Shown in pieces: positions 35,231-47,060 of a DNA stretch of 64,000 bases. The notes below the pieces were generated by a model. That model saw only the letters and a program-made list of their open reading frames with translations. It searched no databases and was not told the DNA's origin. Each line of letters opens with the position of its first letter. The first letter of the stretch is position 1. This DNA comes from Ascaphus truei (Eukaryota > Chordata > Amphibia > Anura > Ascaphidae). The stretch is taken from positions 110,096,354-110,160,353 of the forward strand of contig CM071571.1 of the NCBI GenBank assembly GCA_036426205.1, read 5' to 3'. A program made the position numbers and the translations under genes.

Positions 35231-36982
35231 CGGCAGCCAGGTTCGCCCTCATGCCAGGATGAAGGCCGTCCTCATCCTCCACACTGTCTTTGTCCTCCGT
35301 TGCCAAGAACAATACAATAAAAAATACAATCTAATGGCTCCTAACCCCTTAATCACCCATTAGTAACCGCTATAGTAATTGAGGTGTTAATCACCCTCCC
35401 CCCGCTACCCACCCACCCTACCCAGGGACACCACGCCCACCCTCCACCCCTGCTACCCATTGATTGGCACAGAGTTAAAGCATGCTCATATAATATGGGC
35501 ATATTTTGCCACTATAGCAATAAATGGTGAAGAAAAAAAAAAATCAAAAATATTACGTAGAAAAATCAACACATTAGAAATGCCAATAAACCAATTGATT
35601 AGCAAGTCCATATAATATTGGGCATGTGTTAACACTATGGCAATCAATAGTAACCTAAAAAAGAAACAACCTCCAACAATATCCAATCCAATCAAAACAA
35701 TCACCAAATAAAACAACAATAAACATGTAAACACAACAAAATTACCATCATTCAATAAAGCAACTACCAAATAAACACCAGAATTACAAATTAAAACATT
35801 CCCCAAAAAAATCAATAACTAAAAGAAAACTCCAAATAAACACCATTATTAAAAATCAAAAGACCAAAAGTAAACCGCAATTAAAAAGCAAACACCAAAA
35901 AAACAGAAATAAACAATTGAAAACACAACAAAAAATGCCATAATTCAAAATCAAAACACAAAATAAATAGCATAAATATTTAAAAGGAAAGAACCAAAAT
36001 ACATTTAAAAGAAATAAAAGCAAGCATTTGCCATAAAAAAGCATTGGTTGTCACTGTATGTATTGTGATACAATCACTGTCTCTAGGTGCTGGAATAGCT
36101 ATGTGACTTTTCAGCATATAGAGAGTTAACTTCCCCTAGAGAAGGCAGCAGTAGCTGCAAATTAATTGAGCAGGCTGAACTCCTGATTGCACATGAAGTT
36201 TTAAAAGTCAGGAAGTGACTACACACTGAGAGAAACTGCTGTTCCAAGAGAAGGGGGACGAGAAGAGTTCTCCCCAGCTGTGGAAGCTGGCACAGTCCCC
36301 TAGAGACACTAGTCAGTGGTCGCGGAGTCTGCTGGGACTGCCTGGGTCTTAATCCCAGGAAGAGGAAGGAAGGAAGCGAGACCACGCTGAAGCAGGGATG
36401 TCCTGTACTTAACATTGGACTTACAGAGGACAGATTTTCTGAGCTCTCATGGGGCTGAGCTCCCCTAGGAAGGAAGGACGCGAGACCATGCTGAAGTGGA
36501 GACATCTGCTCCATAACCTTGGAATAACAAATAAGATAAACACTATATTGATGTGTGCAGAGACTGTATATGTTTAGCTACAATAGTACCTGTGTTGGGG
36601 TGGTAACAAGCTTAGCTGACTAACCATCCAGTTAGTAAGGTCTGAAGCGGCATGTGTAGTTAGTCTCCTAAAAGGAGTAGGCATTTATTTTATGATTTGT
36701 TTTGACTTAAAGGGAAGGTGGGCCTGTTAGTGTATTATTTATCCTTGGAGTAGTGAAGAAAAAAAGGGTAGTGTATTGCGCTCTAAATCAACTATGTTCA
36801 ACTACCACAGGTATATTAAGATGGCTCAAAACATCTAATAATGCCAATTTAAAGAAAAAGATACCAGCGCAAAAAACATGTTCCACAATAGAAAAATATT
36901 TTATATTGAGATAAAAGAAACACAAATGAGTGCTATAAAAAAACACTAAATTGGTTAAACAAACATAAAATTAAAACGATAC

Positions 36983-37230
36983 AAAGTTACCAGAAGCTCC
37001 TTGTGCGTTGTGAATGCAGCTGTTAGCAAAGGCAACAAAAATAGCAGTCCTGTGGTTAAGGCAATGCTGATAGGGAAAACACCCGCTCTCAGCTTGTCAG
37101 TGCAGGCAGTAAAGTTACCAGAAGCTCCGTGTGCGTTGTAAATATAACTGTTAGCAAGAGCAACAAAAGTAGCAATACTGTGATTCAGGCAATGCTGATA
37201 GGGAAAGCACCCGCTCTCAGCTCGTCAGTG
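36983..37230. repeat. Two tandem units of about 125 bp
   Basis: AAAGTTACCAGAAGCTCC through CTTGTCAGTGCAGGCAGT occurs twice in a row, differing at a few positions. Lies inside the hammerhead-bearing element. Confidence 0.85.
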
Positions 37231-37587
37231 CAGGCAGTTCAGGTCTCAGTAGTTTGCAGTGTAGACCAGCTGATCCAACTCACGCCTGGCTCCACTCACC
37301 ACCGGATAGGGAATGCACCGGTTCCCGGCTAACTGCCCTCCGCTTGTACCGGTCAGGGAAGGCACTCGCTCCCAGTATGATGTTTCCAGTGGTCACGTGG
37401 CTTCACAATGAAAGATTCACAGACTCAAAATAAAGCTGCAGACATAGAACACTGCACTGCTCTGCTCGCACCCAATCTTTGAATGAAAAAGGGCAAAAAA
37501 GCACAAAAAAGGGGAACTTATTATAAAAAGTACTAAATAGCAAGATATATATGGAGTAAAAATGGAATAAAAAGCACACAATCTATT

Positions 37588-37640
37588 TCCTATCCAACGC
37601 GTTTCGTATCATAAAAGATACTTCATCAGGGAATGATTGA
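37588..37640 (-). ncRNA. Hammerhead ribozyme, intact core
   Basis: On the minus strand: CTGATGA (37629-37623), stem II GTATC/GATAC, GAAA, then CGCGTT with the cleavage triplet GTT ending at 37596. The CGCG gives only a minimal stem III that could pair between two copies. Stem I starts with TCC/GGA and then has mismatches. Type I layout with the minimal stem III described for PLE hammerheads. Confidence 0.8.
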
Positions 37641-38054
37641 TACTGGAAATGTGTGCTATTTAAACACAAATGCAACTTGAAAATGGGCGTAGAGTTTCAA
37701 AACAATAAAGCCACCACATAGCCCATTGGTGAATCTATTAAGCAATTAAACAAACAGTGGTAATTACTTTAGAGTGAACATGCAAGATCACATCCTACAA
37801 TTTTTCTTATTATTATTTATCCTTGTAAATAAACCACACATAGAGAAATACTACGTTTCCTGCCTTAAATCTGGGACATAAGATCCTACGCTGTAACGGA
37901 GACATCACAGTATGTATAGCCCTAAAGGGTCATACATAAATACATTGGCAATCAATAGGCAACGAAATTTTTTAAATAAAATAAAAAATACAATGAAAAA
38001 CCTGTAAAAGAAAAATAACATACATTCAATATTTTTTCTTACCTTTAGATGTCT

Positions 38055-38336
38055 TCACCCTCCGATTCCCGTGGTCTCAGCAAGCTCTCGACAAATCCAT
38101 GATCCAAAATAGCAACGGGCCTCAGGTAAAGTCCAAAGTTCTTTTCTTCTTTCTTTATCTTCATCTGTTATTTGTAATCCATTTGGTGGTCTTTCTTCTT
38201 CTGTATCTTCATCCATCTTTATCTGTAACGCCATTGTAATCCTACTGGGGAGGAGGTCTTCACTCTCCAGCTTCTTGGCGTCAAATGAGGCTGCACAGGC
38301 TTTTTTACGGCCTGTGATGTCACATTTGAGTGGCAA
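38055..38336 (-). other. Acidic open frame in the left palindrome arm
   Basis: Encodes MPLKCDITGRKKACAASFDA then KKLESEDLLPSRITMALQIK, acidic and Lys-rich afterwards. A GTAAG follows on the same strand. The mirror copy at 38838-39155 shares most residues (MPLKCDITARIKACAASFDD). I do not recognise a protein family. Presence in both arms shows it is part of the repeat, not independent evidence of a gene. Confidence 0.3.
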
Positions 38337-38837
38337 ATGTTTCCCATGCCATGTTTCCCATCTGATTGGCTGGGATAACCATGTGACAATTTTTTTTTAT
38401 ACTGTGATATCATGTAAACGGAGGGAAGCCAGCCAATCAGAAAGGCTGTGCTTCCTTTCCCTTTAACACGACATCACCAACCCCACATGGCCACAGTCAC
38501 ATGTTATTTTAGCCAATCAGATTGTGAGATGTATATCCCCAATGTGATTGGTTGTAATAGACCATGTGACTCCCTTTGGATGAGGTCACATCCTTTCCAA
38601 ATATTGACTCTGTTATATGATCTGCTACAACCAATCACATTGGGGATATACATCTCACAATCTGATTGGCTGAAATAACATGTGACTGTGGCCATGTAGG
38701 TTTGGTGACGTCATGTTAAAGGGAAAGGAAGCACAGCCTTTCTGATTGGCTTCCCTCCCTTTACATGACATCACATCACATCATACAAAACAATTGTCAC
38801 ATGGTTATCCCAGCCAGACAGATGGAGTGGGAACCAT

Positions 38838-39155
38838 TTGCCACTCAAATGTGACATCACAGCCCGTATAAAAGCCTGTGCAGCCTCATTTGATGACAAG
38901 AAGCTGGAGAGTGAAGACCTCCTCCCCAATAGGATTACAATGGCATTACAGATGAAGATGGATGAAGATGAAAATGAAGATGAAGAAAAGAAGAAGAAGA
39001 AAGAAGTCCCCCAAATGAATTACAATGAACAGATGAAGATAAAGAAAGAAGAAATTAGAAAAGAAAGAAGAAAAGGACTTTGGACTTTACCTGAGGCTGT
39101 TGTGCATCCTGGATTTGTTCGAGAGCTTCCTGTGACCATGGAAATCATAGGGTGA
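38838..39155 (+). other. Acidic open frame in the right palindrome arm
   Basis: Mirror of 38055-38336 with a longer Glu/Asp/Lys-rich insert (DEDENEDEEKKKKK). A donor-like GGTAAGAA follows at about 39167. The function is unknown. Comparable short acidic exons followed by GTAAG occur at 63009-63063 (plus) and about 41280-41330 (minus), so a multi-exon repeat family is conceivable. Confidence 0.3.
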
Positions 39156-39829
39156 AGACATCTAAAGGTAAGAAAAAACAGTGAATGTATGTTATTTTTA
39201 TTTTGCAGGTTTTTACATTGTAATTTTTTTTTTCATTGCCCATTGATTGCCAATGTATTTATCTATGCCAAATTAGGGCTATTCATACATACAGTGACAA
39301 GCAATGCTTTTTTGGCAAATGCTTTCTTTTATTTCTTTTAAATGTATTTTGGTTCTTTGCTTTGAAATATTTATGCTATTCATTTTGTGTTTTGATTTTT
39401 AATGATGGGAATTTGTGTTGTGTTTTTAATTGTTTATTTCTGTTACTTTTTTGTTGTTGGCTTTTTAATTGTGGTTTATTTTTGGTCTTTTGCTTTTTAA
39501 TAATGGTTTTTATTTGGAGTTTTCTTTTATTTATTGATTTTTTTGGTGTTTTAATTCTTAATTCTGGTGATTATGGGGTATTTGCTTAATTGATTGCTGG
39601 TAATTTTGTGGTGTTTACTTGTTTATTGTTGTTTATTTGGTGATTGTTTTGATTGCATTGGATATTGTTGGTGGTTGTTTATTTTTTATTTTTTAGGTTG
39701 ACCATTGACTGCCATAGTGTTAAATCATGCCCATATTATATGGGCATGATGTACACACTGTGCCAATCAATTGGTTTATTGGCATTTTTAATGTGTTTTA
39801 TTATTTTTATATTGTGTTTAATGTGTTGG

Positions 39830-40680
39830 TATCCCAGTCCAGGATTTAAATCCCACGGTCTCGTGACGTGGGAAATTTAAAAGCATAGGGGATACCGGCA
39901 CCCCATACCGGGGCCTGTATCACGGGAATTATTGTGTCACCGAAGCTGAAACCAATGCGGTTCAGCTCAGGAGACCCCCTGCTCATGTACACTATTATTA
40001 AAATCAATATTTTTACTGCACGATCGCCTGTAAGAGCCGTGCATGGAGACGCAGCATCTCCATGCAGCTCTTACAGGCTATCGCGCTATAGAATTTATAG
40101 CACGATAGAACTGATACAAAAAACAGGTCGGACGATAGTGCAATTTTAATCGGCCTTAAAAAAATGGCCTTCACTTCTTAGTGAATCCCGCTTTTGGCTT
40201 CATGTCTTATAGCGCGATACAAAAATGCATAAAGGCCTATGCACTAAGCAGCGATAAGCCACTTATCGCCGCCTTATCGCCAAAAAGGCCTCCAGTGAAT
40301 CAGTAAGTCCTGATAAGTTGCCAAACGAGCAGCGATAGGCCACTTATCGCCAGGTTTTCAAACTTGTGCAATTCTAATAGTCCCGATTAGCTTATCAAGG
40401 CTAATCGTGGCTCTAGAATAGAGATTTCCTCTCAAAATCCTCATGCCAGGAAAAGTTGGCAGGAAGGTGGTGAGAAGCGGCGAGATATGACTTAGAAAAA
40501 AAATGAATTTTTCCTGCATCGGATTGATGCCAGGAGTCTCCGGAGCTGATATCATTAATATCAGCACCGGAAACACCCGGCATGAATCCCATGCAATAAA
40601 AATGCATTTACAGGCAACTTCATTACCTTAGCGGTTAACCGCTAAGGCAATGAAGGAATAACATATATTTTATTTGGGGC
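39830..40680. repeat. GC-rich dispersed repeat, copy 1
   Basis: Contains GGGGATACCGGCACCCCATA, CGGGGCCTGTATC.CGGGAA and CAGCTC.GGAGACCCCCTG, blocks also found at 42555-42770, 62385-62560 and 63560-63830, and partly at 48880. A perfect 22-bp palindrome centred on GGTTAACC lies at 40626-40647, and a near-perfect relative at 63490-63517. Also a hairpin AGAGCCGTGCATGGAGA…TCTCCATGCAGCTCT at about 40030-40080. Confidence 0.7.
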
Positions 40681-40774
40681 ATATATGTACTAACCACCAG
40701 TACACAACCCACCCTCTGTGCCCCCACATAAAACCATCATTTATTTTTTGATACACAGGATTTATACCAGAGGC

Positions 40775-41130
40775 CGGTGGGGTTCTCCAGGTGGTCCTCG
40801 CAGGTTTCCGTGGGCCTCCAGGTGGTCCCTGCGGGTGTCTGGGGGCACCAACGGGGTGTCTGGGTGGTACCCACGGGTGTCTGGGTGTCCTCAGGTGGTC
40901 CCCGTGGGTGTCCGTCGGCCTCCAGGTAGTCCCTGCGGGTGTCCAGGGGCCTCAACGGGGTTCCGGGGGCCCTCGAGTTGTCCCTGCGGGTGTTCCCCAA
41001 GGATGTCTGGGGTCCTCAGGTGGTCCCCGTGGGTGTACGGGGGTCCTCAGTTGGTCCCCGCGGGTCCCTGTAGGTCCTCGGGTGGTCCTCATGGGTTTCC
41101 GGGGGTCCTTGGGTGGTCCCCACTGGCCTG
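40775..41130. repeat. GC-rich minisatellite
   Basis: Imperfect units of about 25-30 bp built on GGTGGTCCCCGTGGGTGTC and GGGGGTCCTC are repeated a dozen or so times. The overlapping Gly/Pro-rich open frames on both strands result from this repeat. Confidence 0.85.
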
Positions 41131-41564
41131 CACTACCGATCCTGTTGCAAAAAAACTAATTTGGAAGACATTGCAATAAATACACCGCAAGTCCCGGTGG
41201 ATAATAGCTCATTTGCCCATTATTAAATAAAACATTATCCAGTCAGCATAAATAAAGTAAATAAACCTTTCTACTTACCCCTGCCATCATGAAGGGCGTA
41301 CTCGTCAGCATAATGCAGGTCCATGTCCTCCGATGCCAGAAAGAATACATTAAAAAATACAATCTAATGGGCCCTAACCCCTAAATCACCTTAGCGGTTA
41401 ATAACCACTATAGTAATTAAGGGGTTAACCAACCCTCCCCAGATACCCACATGGGAGTCCTAACCACCCCGGAACCACTATACCCACCCTGTACTCATTG
41501 ATTGGCATAGTGGTACATCATACCCATATAATATGAATAAGTCACTATAGCAGTCAATAGCAAA

Positions 41565-41850
41565 AATAAAAAAGTCGGGTTGAGCACAGCAAGAAATACG
41601 GGCTGCAGGCAGGTTTAAAAAATAATAAGCTATTTATTTGACATAATGCCTGACATACAGCAAGTGATATTTCTCTGACGCGTTTCACTTTATCAAAGAT
41701 AAAGTGCCGTCAAGACAGGAAACGCATCAGAGGAATATCACTTGCTGTATGTCTTAGGGATTATGCCGAATAAATAGCTTATTATTTTTTAAACCTGCCT
41801 GCAGCCTGTATTTCTTGCTGTGCTCAACCCGACTTTTTTATTTTTGCCAT
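41565..41850. repeat. Inverted repeat with two half-hammerheads at its centre
   Basis: Arms of about 120 bp meet at about 41690-41715. The left arm, on the minus strand, ends at GAAACGCGTCAGAG (41674-41686). The right arm, on the plus strand, has GGAAACGCATCAGAGG at 41718-41733. The CTGANGA half of a hammerhead is mutated or absent in each. It looks like a decayed version of the head-to-head arrangement at 57.6 kb. Confidence 0.65.
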
Positions 41851-42539
41851 TGCCTTCCTGGGATTCATGCACGCGATTGAAGACGGACCTAGATGCTTCC
41901 CTGTGAGCATGATTGTGAGAGACACCAGCTGTTTCTTCTTTTTTCATGTGAGTAGCCTGTGTGGATATTTCAGATGACTGCACAGAGCAGGAGGATAGAT
42001 TGGAGGATTATAGGGGAGGTGCTGCATGCAAGCAAGGTATGCTGATTTATAACATATGATTTAGTGAACCTCACCACTCCACCTCCACGTCATGGACTCC
42101 GTGTGAGTAAAAGAGATTATATAACACCACACAACACTGGACTACGATATGTATACAGTCTGAGAATAATGAGAAGATGAACGTTGCTTTTATTCTATAA
42201 CATATTGACTTAATATCATTATACACACCAGATGCAGAACAGCATTTTGGAAGCACCCTTTCAGGATCTATTTCCTACCCCACATAGCAGTCAATGGCCA
42301 CCCTAATAAAAAAGCATTTAGGCCCAAAATACACAATAATAAAACATATACACAAGCACCTAAACACCTTAATTCAATAAATAAAAGCACTAGTCAACAA
42401 ATTCTATTAATAAAAGCACTAGCTCAGGAGATACCCTGCTCATGCACACTATTAATAAAAATTACATTAAAGCAGATTCATTATCATACAGATAGCCGCT
42501 ACGGTAATTAATTTGTTTAATTTTTTTTATTTGGGTTTT

Positions 42540-42780
42540 ATTAGTAGTGTATTGTAGCAGGGTTCGGGGACCCCCTGCTTCCCGAGATACAGGCCCCGTT
42601 ATGGGGTGTCGGTATCCCCTATGAAATGTATTCTCTCGGTCACGTGACCGTGGGAATCAAATGCATAGGCGATACCGGCACCTGTATCTCGGGAATTAGG
42701 TGGTCCTTGCACCTGAAATCAACGTGATTCTGCTCCGGAGACCCCCTGCTACAATACACTAGTAATAAAATTTTAATTAA
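42540..42780. repeat. GC-rich dispersed repeat, copy 2
   Basis: Same blocks as copy 1: GGGGACCCCCTGCTTCCCGA, GTCGGTATCCCC, GTCACGTGAC, GATACCGGCACCTGTATCTC and CTCCGGAGACCCCCTGCTAC. The two halves are partly inverted relative to each other, so it can fold. Confidence 0.7.
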
Positions 42781-43415
42781 AAAAATATATATTTTGGGCG
42801 AGATTTGCACTCTGCAGCAGAAAGAACTCGCCGGGTGAGCCCTTTCAGAGGGTCAATCATCAGGTCACCGGCTACTTGCCATTTTTTCAAATGTTGCTAT
42901 CACAGGTATTTGGGGCTTTCTGCATACTCTGTCAAAAATGGCAATTTAAATAGCCTGGCGATTTTTTTATCGTGCTTAGTGCATAGGCCCCATAGTTGGA
43001 CGCAAAAGCACTGATTTTATCACTGCTTTGTGAATAGGCCCCTGTGCCTCTCCTGGAATGCAGTAATGCATCAGTTGTGATTCTAATAACATGCAAATAA
43101 ACTCAATCTTGTTCATAACTGCAAAGTTTCTGGCGCCCATCCTTTCTCCATCACCCGGCTGCACGGACCAGCACCCTAATAAGTTAATACACCGAGTAAG
43201 CTAAATACTGAGACTGCACTTTTATTGTTTCATATACCAAACCCATAAATGATCCTCTTAGCATTCAAATACAAATGTGTATTAAGCAAACATGCCACAT
43301 TCAGTCCTCTGTAGGATTCTCAACAGCGAATAAAGGAAAATTGTTAACAGCAGTTTTTATAGCATTAAAATGAAGATCACTGTTAAGAACGTTCATTGAA
43401 ATGTTAGTATCATAC

Positions 43416-43534
43416 CTCTCTTATCGCTGTGCAAAATTCACTCTCCAGGACTTTTTTCAGTGATTGTAATTTATGCACTGGTACTTCTCCTGATTCCTCT
43501 AGTTTCTCCAACAGTTCTATTGCTCGTGCAACAT
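43416..43534 (-). CDS. LIN7A: LIN7A, L27-domain exon
   Basis: 119 bp between a CTCAG acceptor (next to 43534) and a GTATG donor (43411-43415). With one base from the preceding exon it encodes [20 protein letters not shown] and [20 protein letters not shown]. This is the helical L27 domain that pairs with CASK/MPP scaffolds. Phase 1 at the start and 0 at the end, so it joins VYQYMHET of the 72-bp exon after an 18.8-kb intron. The upstream exon, encoding about 26 N-terminal residues, was not found in 43.5-64 kb. Confidence 0.97.
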
Positions 43535-44067
43535 CTGAGTAAAAAAAACAAAAAAGAAATATTATGCAGTCTTTTCACAACATGCATACAGAGGAAAAGA
43601 AGATTACAGCTTGAAATAATGTAAGGATTATATGGAGGAGATATTTACAAAGAATGCAATAGTCACATGAATGGAAAAACATTCTCAGTCATCCAAAGGA
43701 GCGATAGGGACTTTGGTACTTTGGTAGTGTCTAATTTGCCACATTGGATTCAAATGTATCTAAACGTTGCACCTGCGGTACAGTACACACTGGTGCTTTA
43801 GTTTCACATGCAAAGCTTCTGATAAAATATATTACAACATTAGAGCATTTTGAAGATTCTGTAATGTCAACAATTGTCTCTAAAAAGCATAAGTAACTGT
43901 TAGTTATCAATCACAAATAAAAAACATAAAAGTACACTGGACTGACCATGCTTTCTCTCTGATATGTCTGCAGAAGTTCTATCGACTGAGAAATGACATG
44001 TTCTATTGCCACATACAAAGCTGATGAATTAGGACACCTCTTTAGACATTATAGTAACGCCTGTTAA

Positions 44068-44418
44068 GGCTGCGGCCCCAGTCCTCCCTGCTGCACGCGT
44101 GCCTGGTGGCATGGCGGCGCGTGCAGAAACTACAGCCATGATTGGCGGTCTGTAGGGGAGATCTAGGGGAGCGGGGGGCGGGGTCATGATGGGGGGCATG
44201 GCCATGACGGGGCATATCTGCCCTGCCATTGGCTGCGCGCCAACCACGTGACAGCGTCATGGCACAGGAAGACAAAATGATTGTCTTCCAGCGTACGCGT
44301 CACAGCGCTTTGTGCGTCCGCACACACAGCTACTGGGGCCTACCCCATAGAGGGCTCTGCTCTGGTATGTGGCGTGCATGCTGTAGAGCGCACCACCGTG
44401 ACCACTGGGAACTCAGCC
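44068..44418. mobile_element. GC-rich Harbinger-type MITE
   Basis: Starts GGCTGCGGCCCCAGTCC and ends, inverted, CCACTGGGAACTCAGCC, flanked by TAA on both sides (44065-44067, 44419-44421). 351 bp. Same family as 12244-12792 and the fragment at 35085. Confidence 0.85.
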
Positions 44419-44429
44419 TAAAATAGCAG

Positions 44430-45548
44430 CCAAGCTGAAATTGAATAAAGCACAGAATTTTAATAACAGGCTTCTAAGCACTTAGATGACAGAGAATTTC
44501 TTCTTTGCACAGGGTGCAGGTAATAGCACCATGACTCCCAGGTACGACATTGGTTTCTCTTAAAGCCTCAGTCCCAGCTAACTATCTTTTCCAAGCTCTA
44601 CTCTTATTTTCTGTTATCCATATTATTCTGCAAAAGGAGAACATTGCCCGACAGCTGAGCACAGATCCTGATCCTGTTTGTGTTCAGAATGCCATCATAT
44701 TTTTCCTACAATAAGTATGAAATAAAGGAAACATAGTGATATGCAGTATGTCCTAGAAAAATAATACTGTGGCCACTAGTTTTGTGCAAATTTGTATAAC
44801 TGTTTTTAGATTTTACATTATGCCAAAAGGAACAACACCTACTAAGAACTAAAAGAAAAAGAAGAAACAAAACAATAAGTGCAGCTAAAACATACCGGTT
44901 CGTCTCCAAAACTTGAAGCACAGTTGAACTATTGTAACATATATAAGAACATTTCAGCAGTCAATTATATCCGTGAATATTGGAACTATTCCTACGACAG
45001 AAAAAATTGTAGGCAAGATTGACAACACAATTTACAGTACCATTTGAAATCCCAGAGTAGATTTGATAGAAAATCTCTAGATACAGTGAGTTTCTGACCG
45101 TTTTCTCCTGATTTATGTATTATTTTAAAACAAATCCATCAGATTTCATATGTCTGTATTTATGAAATGTGGCAACATAGAGTAAACCATGAATTTAAAC
45201 TTACTGTATGTATTTTTCTATATACAAAATGCATGGTTTGTTTTGAATGTTGCAATTTATGGACATTTTATTATTATCTTAAAAGGAGCACAAGGCTTTA
45301 ATATACAACTGATGTTTGACTGAGAACAATATATTACTGTTGGGCTGATAACAGTAACATTTCAATAATTTTGATCCGTTGACCTTGACAGTTTAGGGAA
45401 TGTCAAAGTGAGGGAAAAAAAATAACTCCTCAATAATCTTTGTACAGGAGAATTTAAAAACAATTTTTTAAAATAGTTTAGGTGTGATAATGGATACAAT
45501 AAGACAATTTGTGGAATAAGTGGGCTTGTTGACATTTATGTACTACAG
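44430..45548. other. LIN7A region, nothing seen
   Basis: AT-rich DNA with no supported feature. Confidence 0.5.
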
Positions 45549-45550
45549 TA

Positions 45551-46957
45551 CAGTGGTGTGAAAAAGAAAGTACACCTCTTTTAATTCTATGGTTTTACAT
45601 ATCAGGACATAATAACAATCACCTGTTCCTTAGCAGGTCTTAAAATTAGGTAAATATAACGTCAGATAAACAACAACACATGACATATTACACCGTATCA
45701 TGATTTATTTTATTTAACAAAAATAAAGCCAAAATGGAGAAGCCATGTGTGAAAAACTAAGTATACCTTATGATTCAATTGCTTGTAGAACCACCTTTAG
45801 CAGCAATAACTTGATGTAATCGTTTTCTGTATGACTCTATCAGTGTCTCATATCGTTGTGTAGGAATTTTGGTCCACTCTTCTTTACAACGTTGCTTCAG
45901 TTCATTGAGGTTTATGGGCATTTGTTTATGCACAGCTCTCTTAAGGTCCAGCACAGCATTTCAATCGGGTTGAGGTCTGGACTTTGACTGGGCCCATTGC
46001 AACACCTTGATTCTTTTCTTTTTCAGCCATTCTGTTGTAGATTTGCTGGTGTGCTTGGGATCATTGTCCTGTTGCATGACCCAATTTCAGCCAAGCTTTA
46101 GCTGTCGGACAGATGGCCTCACATTTGACTCTAGAATACTTTGGTATACAGAGGAGTTCATGGTCGACTCAATGACTGCAAGGTTCCCAGGTCCTGTGGC
46201 TGCAAGACAAGCCCAAATCATCACCCCTCCACCACTGTGCTTGACAGTTGGTATGAGGTGTTTGTGCTGATATGCTGTGTTTGGTTTTCGCCAAATTATG
46301 GCCAAACATCTCTACTTTGGACTCGTCTGTCCAAAGGACATTGTTCCAGACGTCTTGTAATTTGAAAAGCTGCAACTTTGCAAACCTAAGCCATGCTGCC
46401 ATGTTCTTTTTAGACAGAAGAGGCTTTCTCCTGGCAACCCTGCCAAACAAACCATACTTGGTCAGTCTTTTTCTAATTGTACTGTCATGAACTTTAACAT
46501 TAGCTAACTGAGGCCTGTAGAGTCTGAGATGTAACTCTTGTTTTTTTTGCAACTTCTCTGAGCATTGCACGGTCTGACCTGGGGGTGAATTTGCTGGGAC
46601 GTCCACTCCTGGGAAGATTGGCAACTGTCTTGAATGTTTTCCACTTTTGAATAATCTTTCTCACTGTAGAATGATGGACTTTAAATTATTTGAAATGGCC
46701 TTAAAACCCTTCCCAGATTGATGGGCAGCAATAATTGCTTCTCTAAGATCATTGCTGATGTCTTTCCTCCTTGGCCTTGTGTTAACACACACCTGAAAGA
46801 TCCAGACCAGCAAACTGCTAAACTTTGGTTTTTATAGAGTTGGTCACACCTGCTGATGATCAATTAATCAAGGGCATTTGATTAGCAGCACCTGTCTGCT
46901 ACTTAGCATCTTAATTCCTATGGAAGCAGTAAGGGTGTACTTAGTTTTTCACATAAA
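45551..46957 (-). mobile_element. Tc1/mariner element with broken transposase
   Basis: Left end CAGTGGTGTGAAAAAGAAAG after TA and right end with the inverse TATGTGAAAAACTAAGTACACC-type sequence. Minus-strand fragments match Tc1 transposase. 46169-46624 has VHDSTIRKRLTKYGLFGRVA, RRKPLLSKKN and NNVLWTDESKVEMFG, with the catalytic Asp in TDES. 46087-46305 has KHSGGGVMIWACLAATG. The 46681-46863 piece is N-terminal. Frames shift between them, so the copy is inactive, though better preserved than the 15.6-kb one. Confidence 0.9.
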
Positions 46958-47039
46958 AAAAACTTCGTCAAGAGTGTTGCAAAACTCCATCCCGTCCTCC
47001 CCCGCCCCCACCCCCCAGCCCCTTCCCGTCTTTTGCTGT

Positions 47040-47060
47040 ACCCCCCCCCCCCCCCCCCCG
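47040..47060. repeat. C homopolymer run
   Basis: About 20 C residues just outside the Tc1 element. Confidence 0.9.

Larger units (their letters stand above)
36748..37810 (-). mobile_element. Hammerhead-bearing non-autonomous retroelement with 15-bp target duplication
   Basis: TATTATTTATCCTTG occurs at 36733-36747 and 37811-37825, flanking the insert exactly. The element has no coding sequence that I recognise. It contains an intact-core hammerhead on the minus strand (37588-37640) and a tandem pair of about 125-bp units (36983-37230). Such structure fits PLE terminal-repeat derivatives or retrozymes mobilised by PLE or LINE machinery; the mobilising enzyme is inference. Confidence 0.75.
36064..37909. 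mobile_element. LTR inserted in the palindrome (solo LTR, itself interrupted)
   Basis: Begins TGTGATACAATC and ends GAGACATCACA, with TGTGAT/ATCACA inverted termini. The direct repeat GTATGTAT lies on both sides (36056-36063, 37910-37917), and the uninterrupted right arm of the palindrome shows the empty site. Removing the nested element at 36748-37810 plus one copy of its target duplication leaves about 770 bp. AATAAA at 37828-37833 fits an LTR polyadenylation signal. No internal coding region is present. Confidence 0.75.
35475..39780. repeat. Large palindrome, arms about 1.2 kb, interrupted in the left arm
   Basis: Left arm 35475-36063 plus 37910-38556; right arm 38626-39780; spacer about 69 bp. 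Matching blocks include CCAATGTGATTGGTTGTA and its complement next to the spacer, the frames at 38055-38336 (minus) and 38838-39155 (plus), and the long AT-rich outer parts with TTATATGGGCAT. The left arm is split by an LTR insertion. No TIR-type transposase is seen. It could be a foldback transposon or a tail-to-tail duplication. Confidence 0.8.

Noticed and set aside
35486..36044. Hydrophobic Phe/Leu/Val-rich frames that look like membrane proteins (also 39236-39589)
   Set aside because: They are T-rich palindrome arms; hydrophobicity follows from base composition and the two copies are mirror images.
38504..38695. Identical frames on both strands around 38.5-38.7 kb
   Set aside because: Produced by the palindrome centre; no independent coding evidence.
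40718..41179. Gly/Pro/Ser-rich frames of 122-153 residues
   Set aside because: Translations of a GC-rich minisatellite; open in several frames on both strands.
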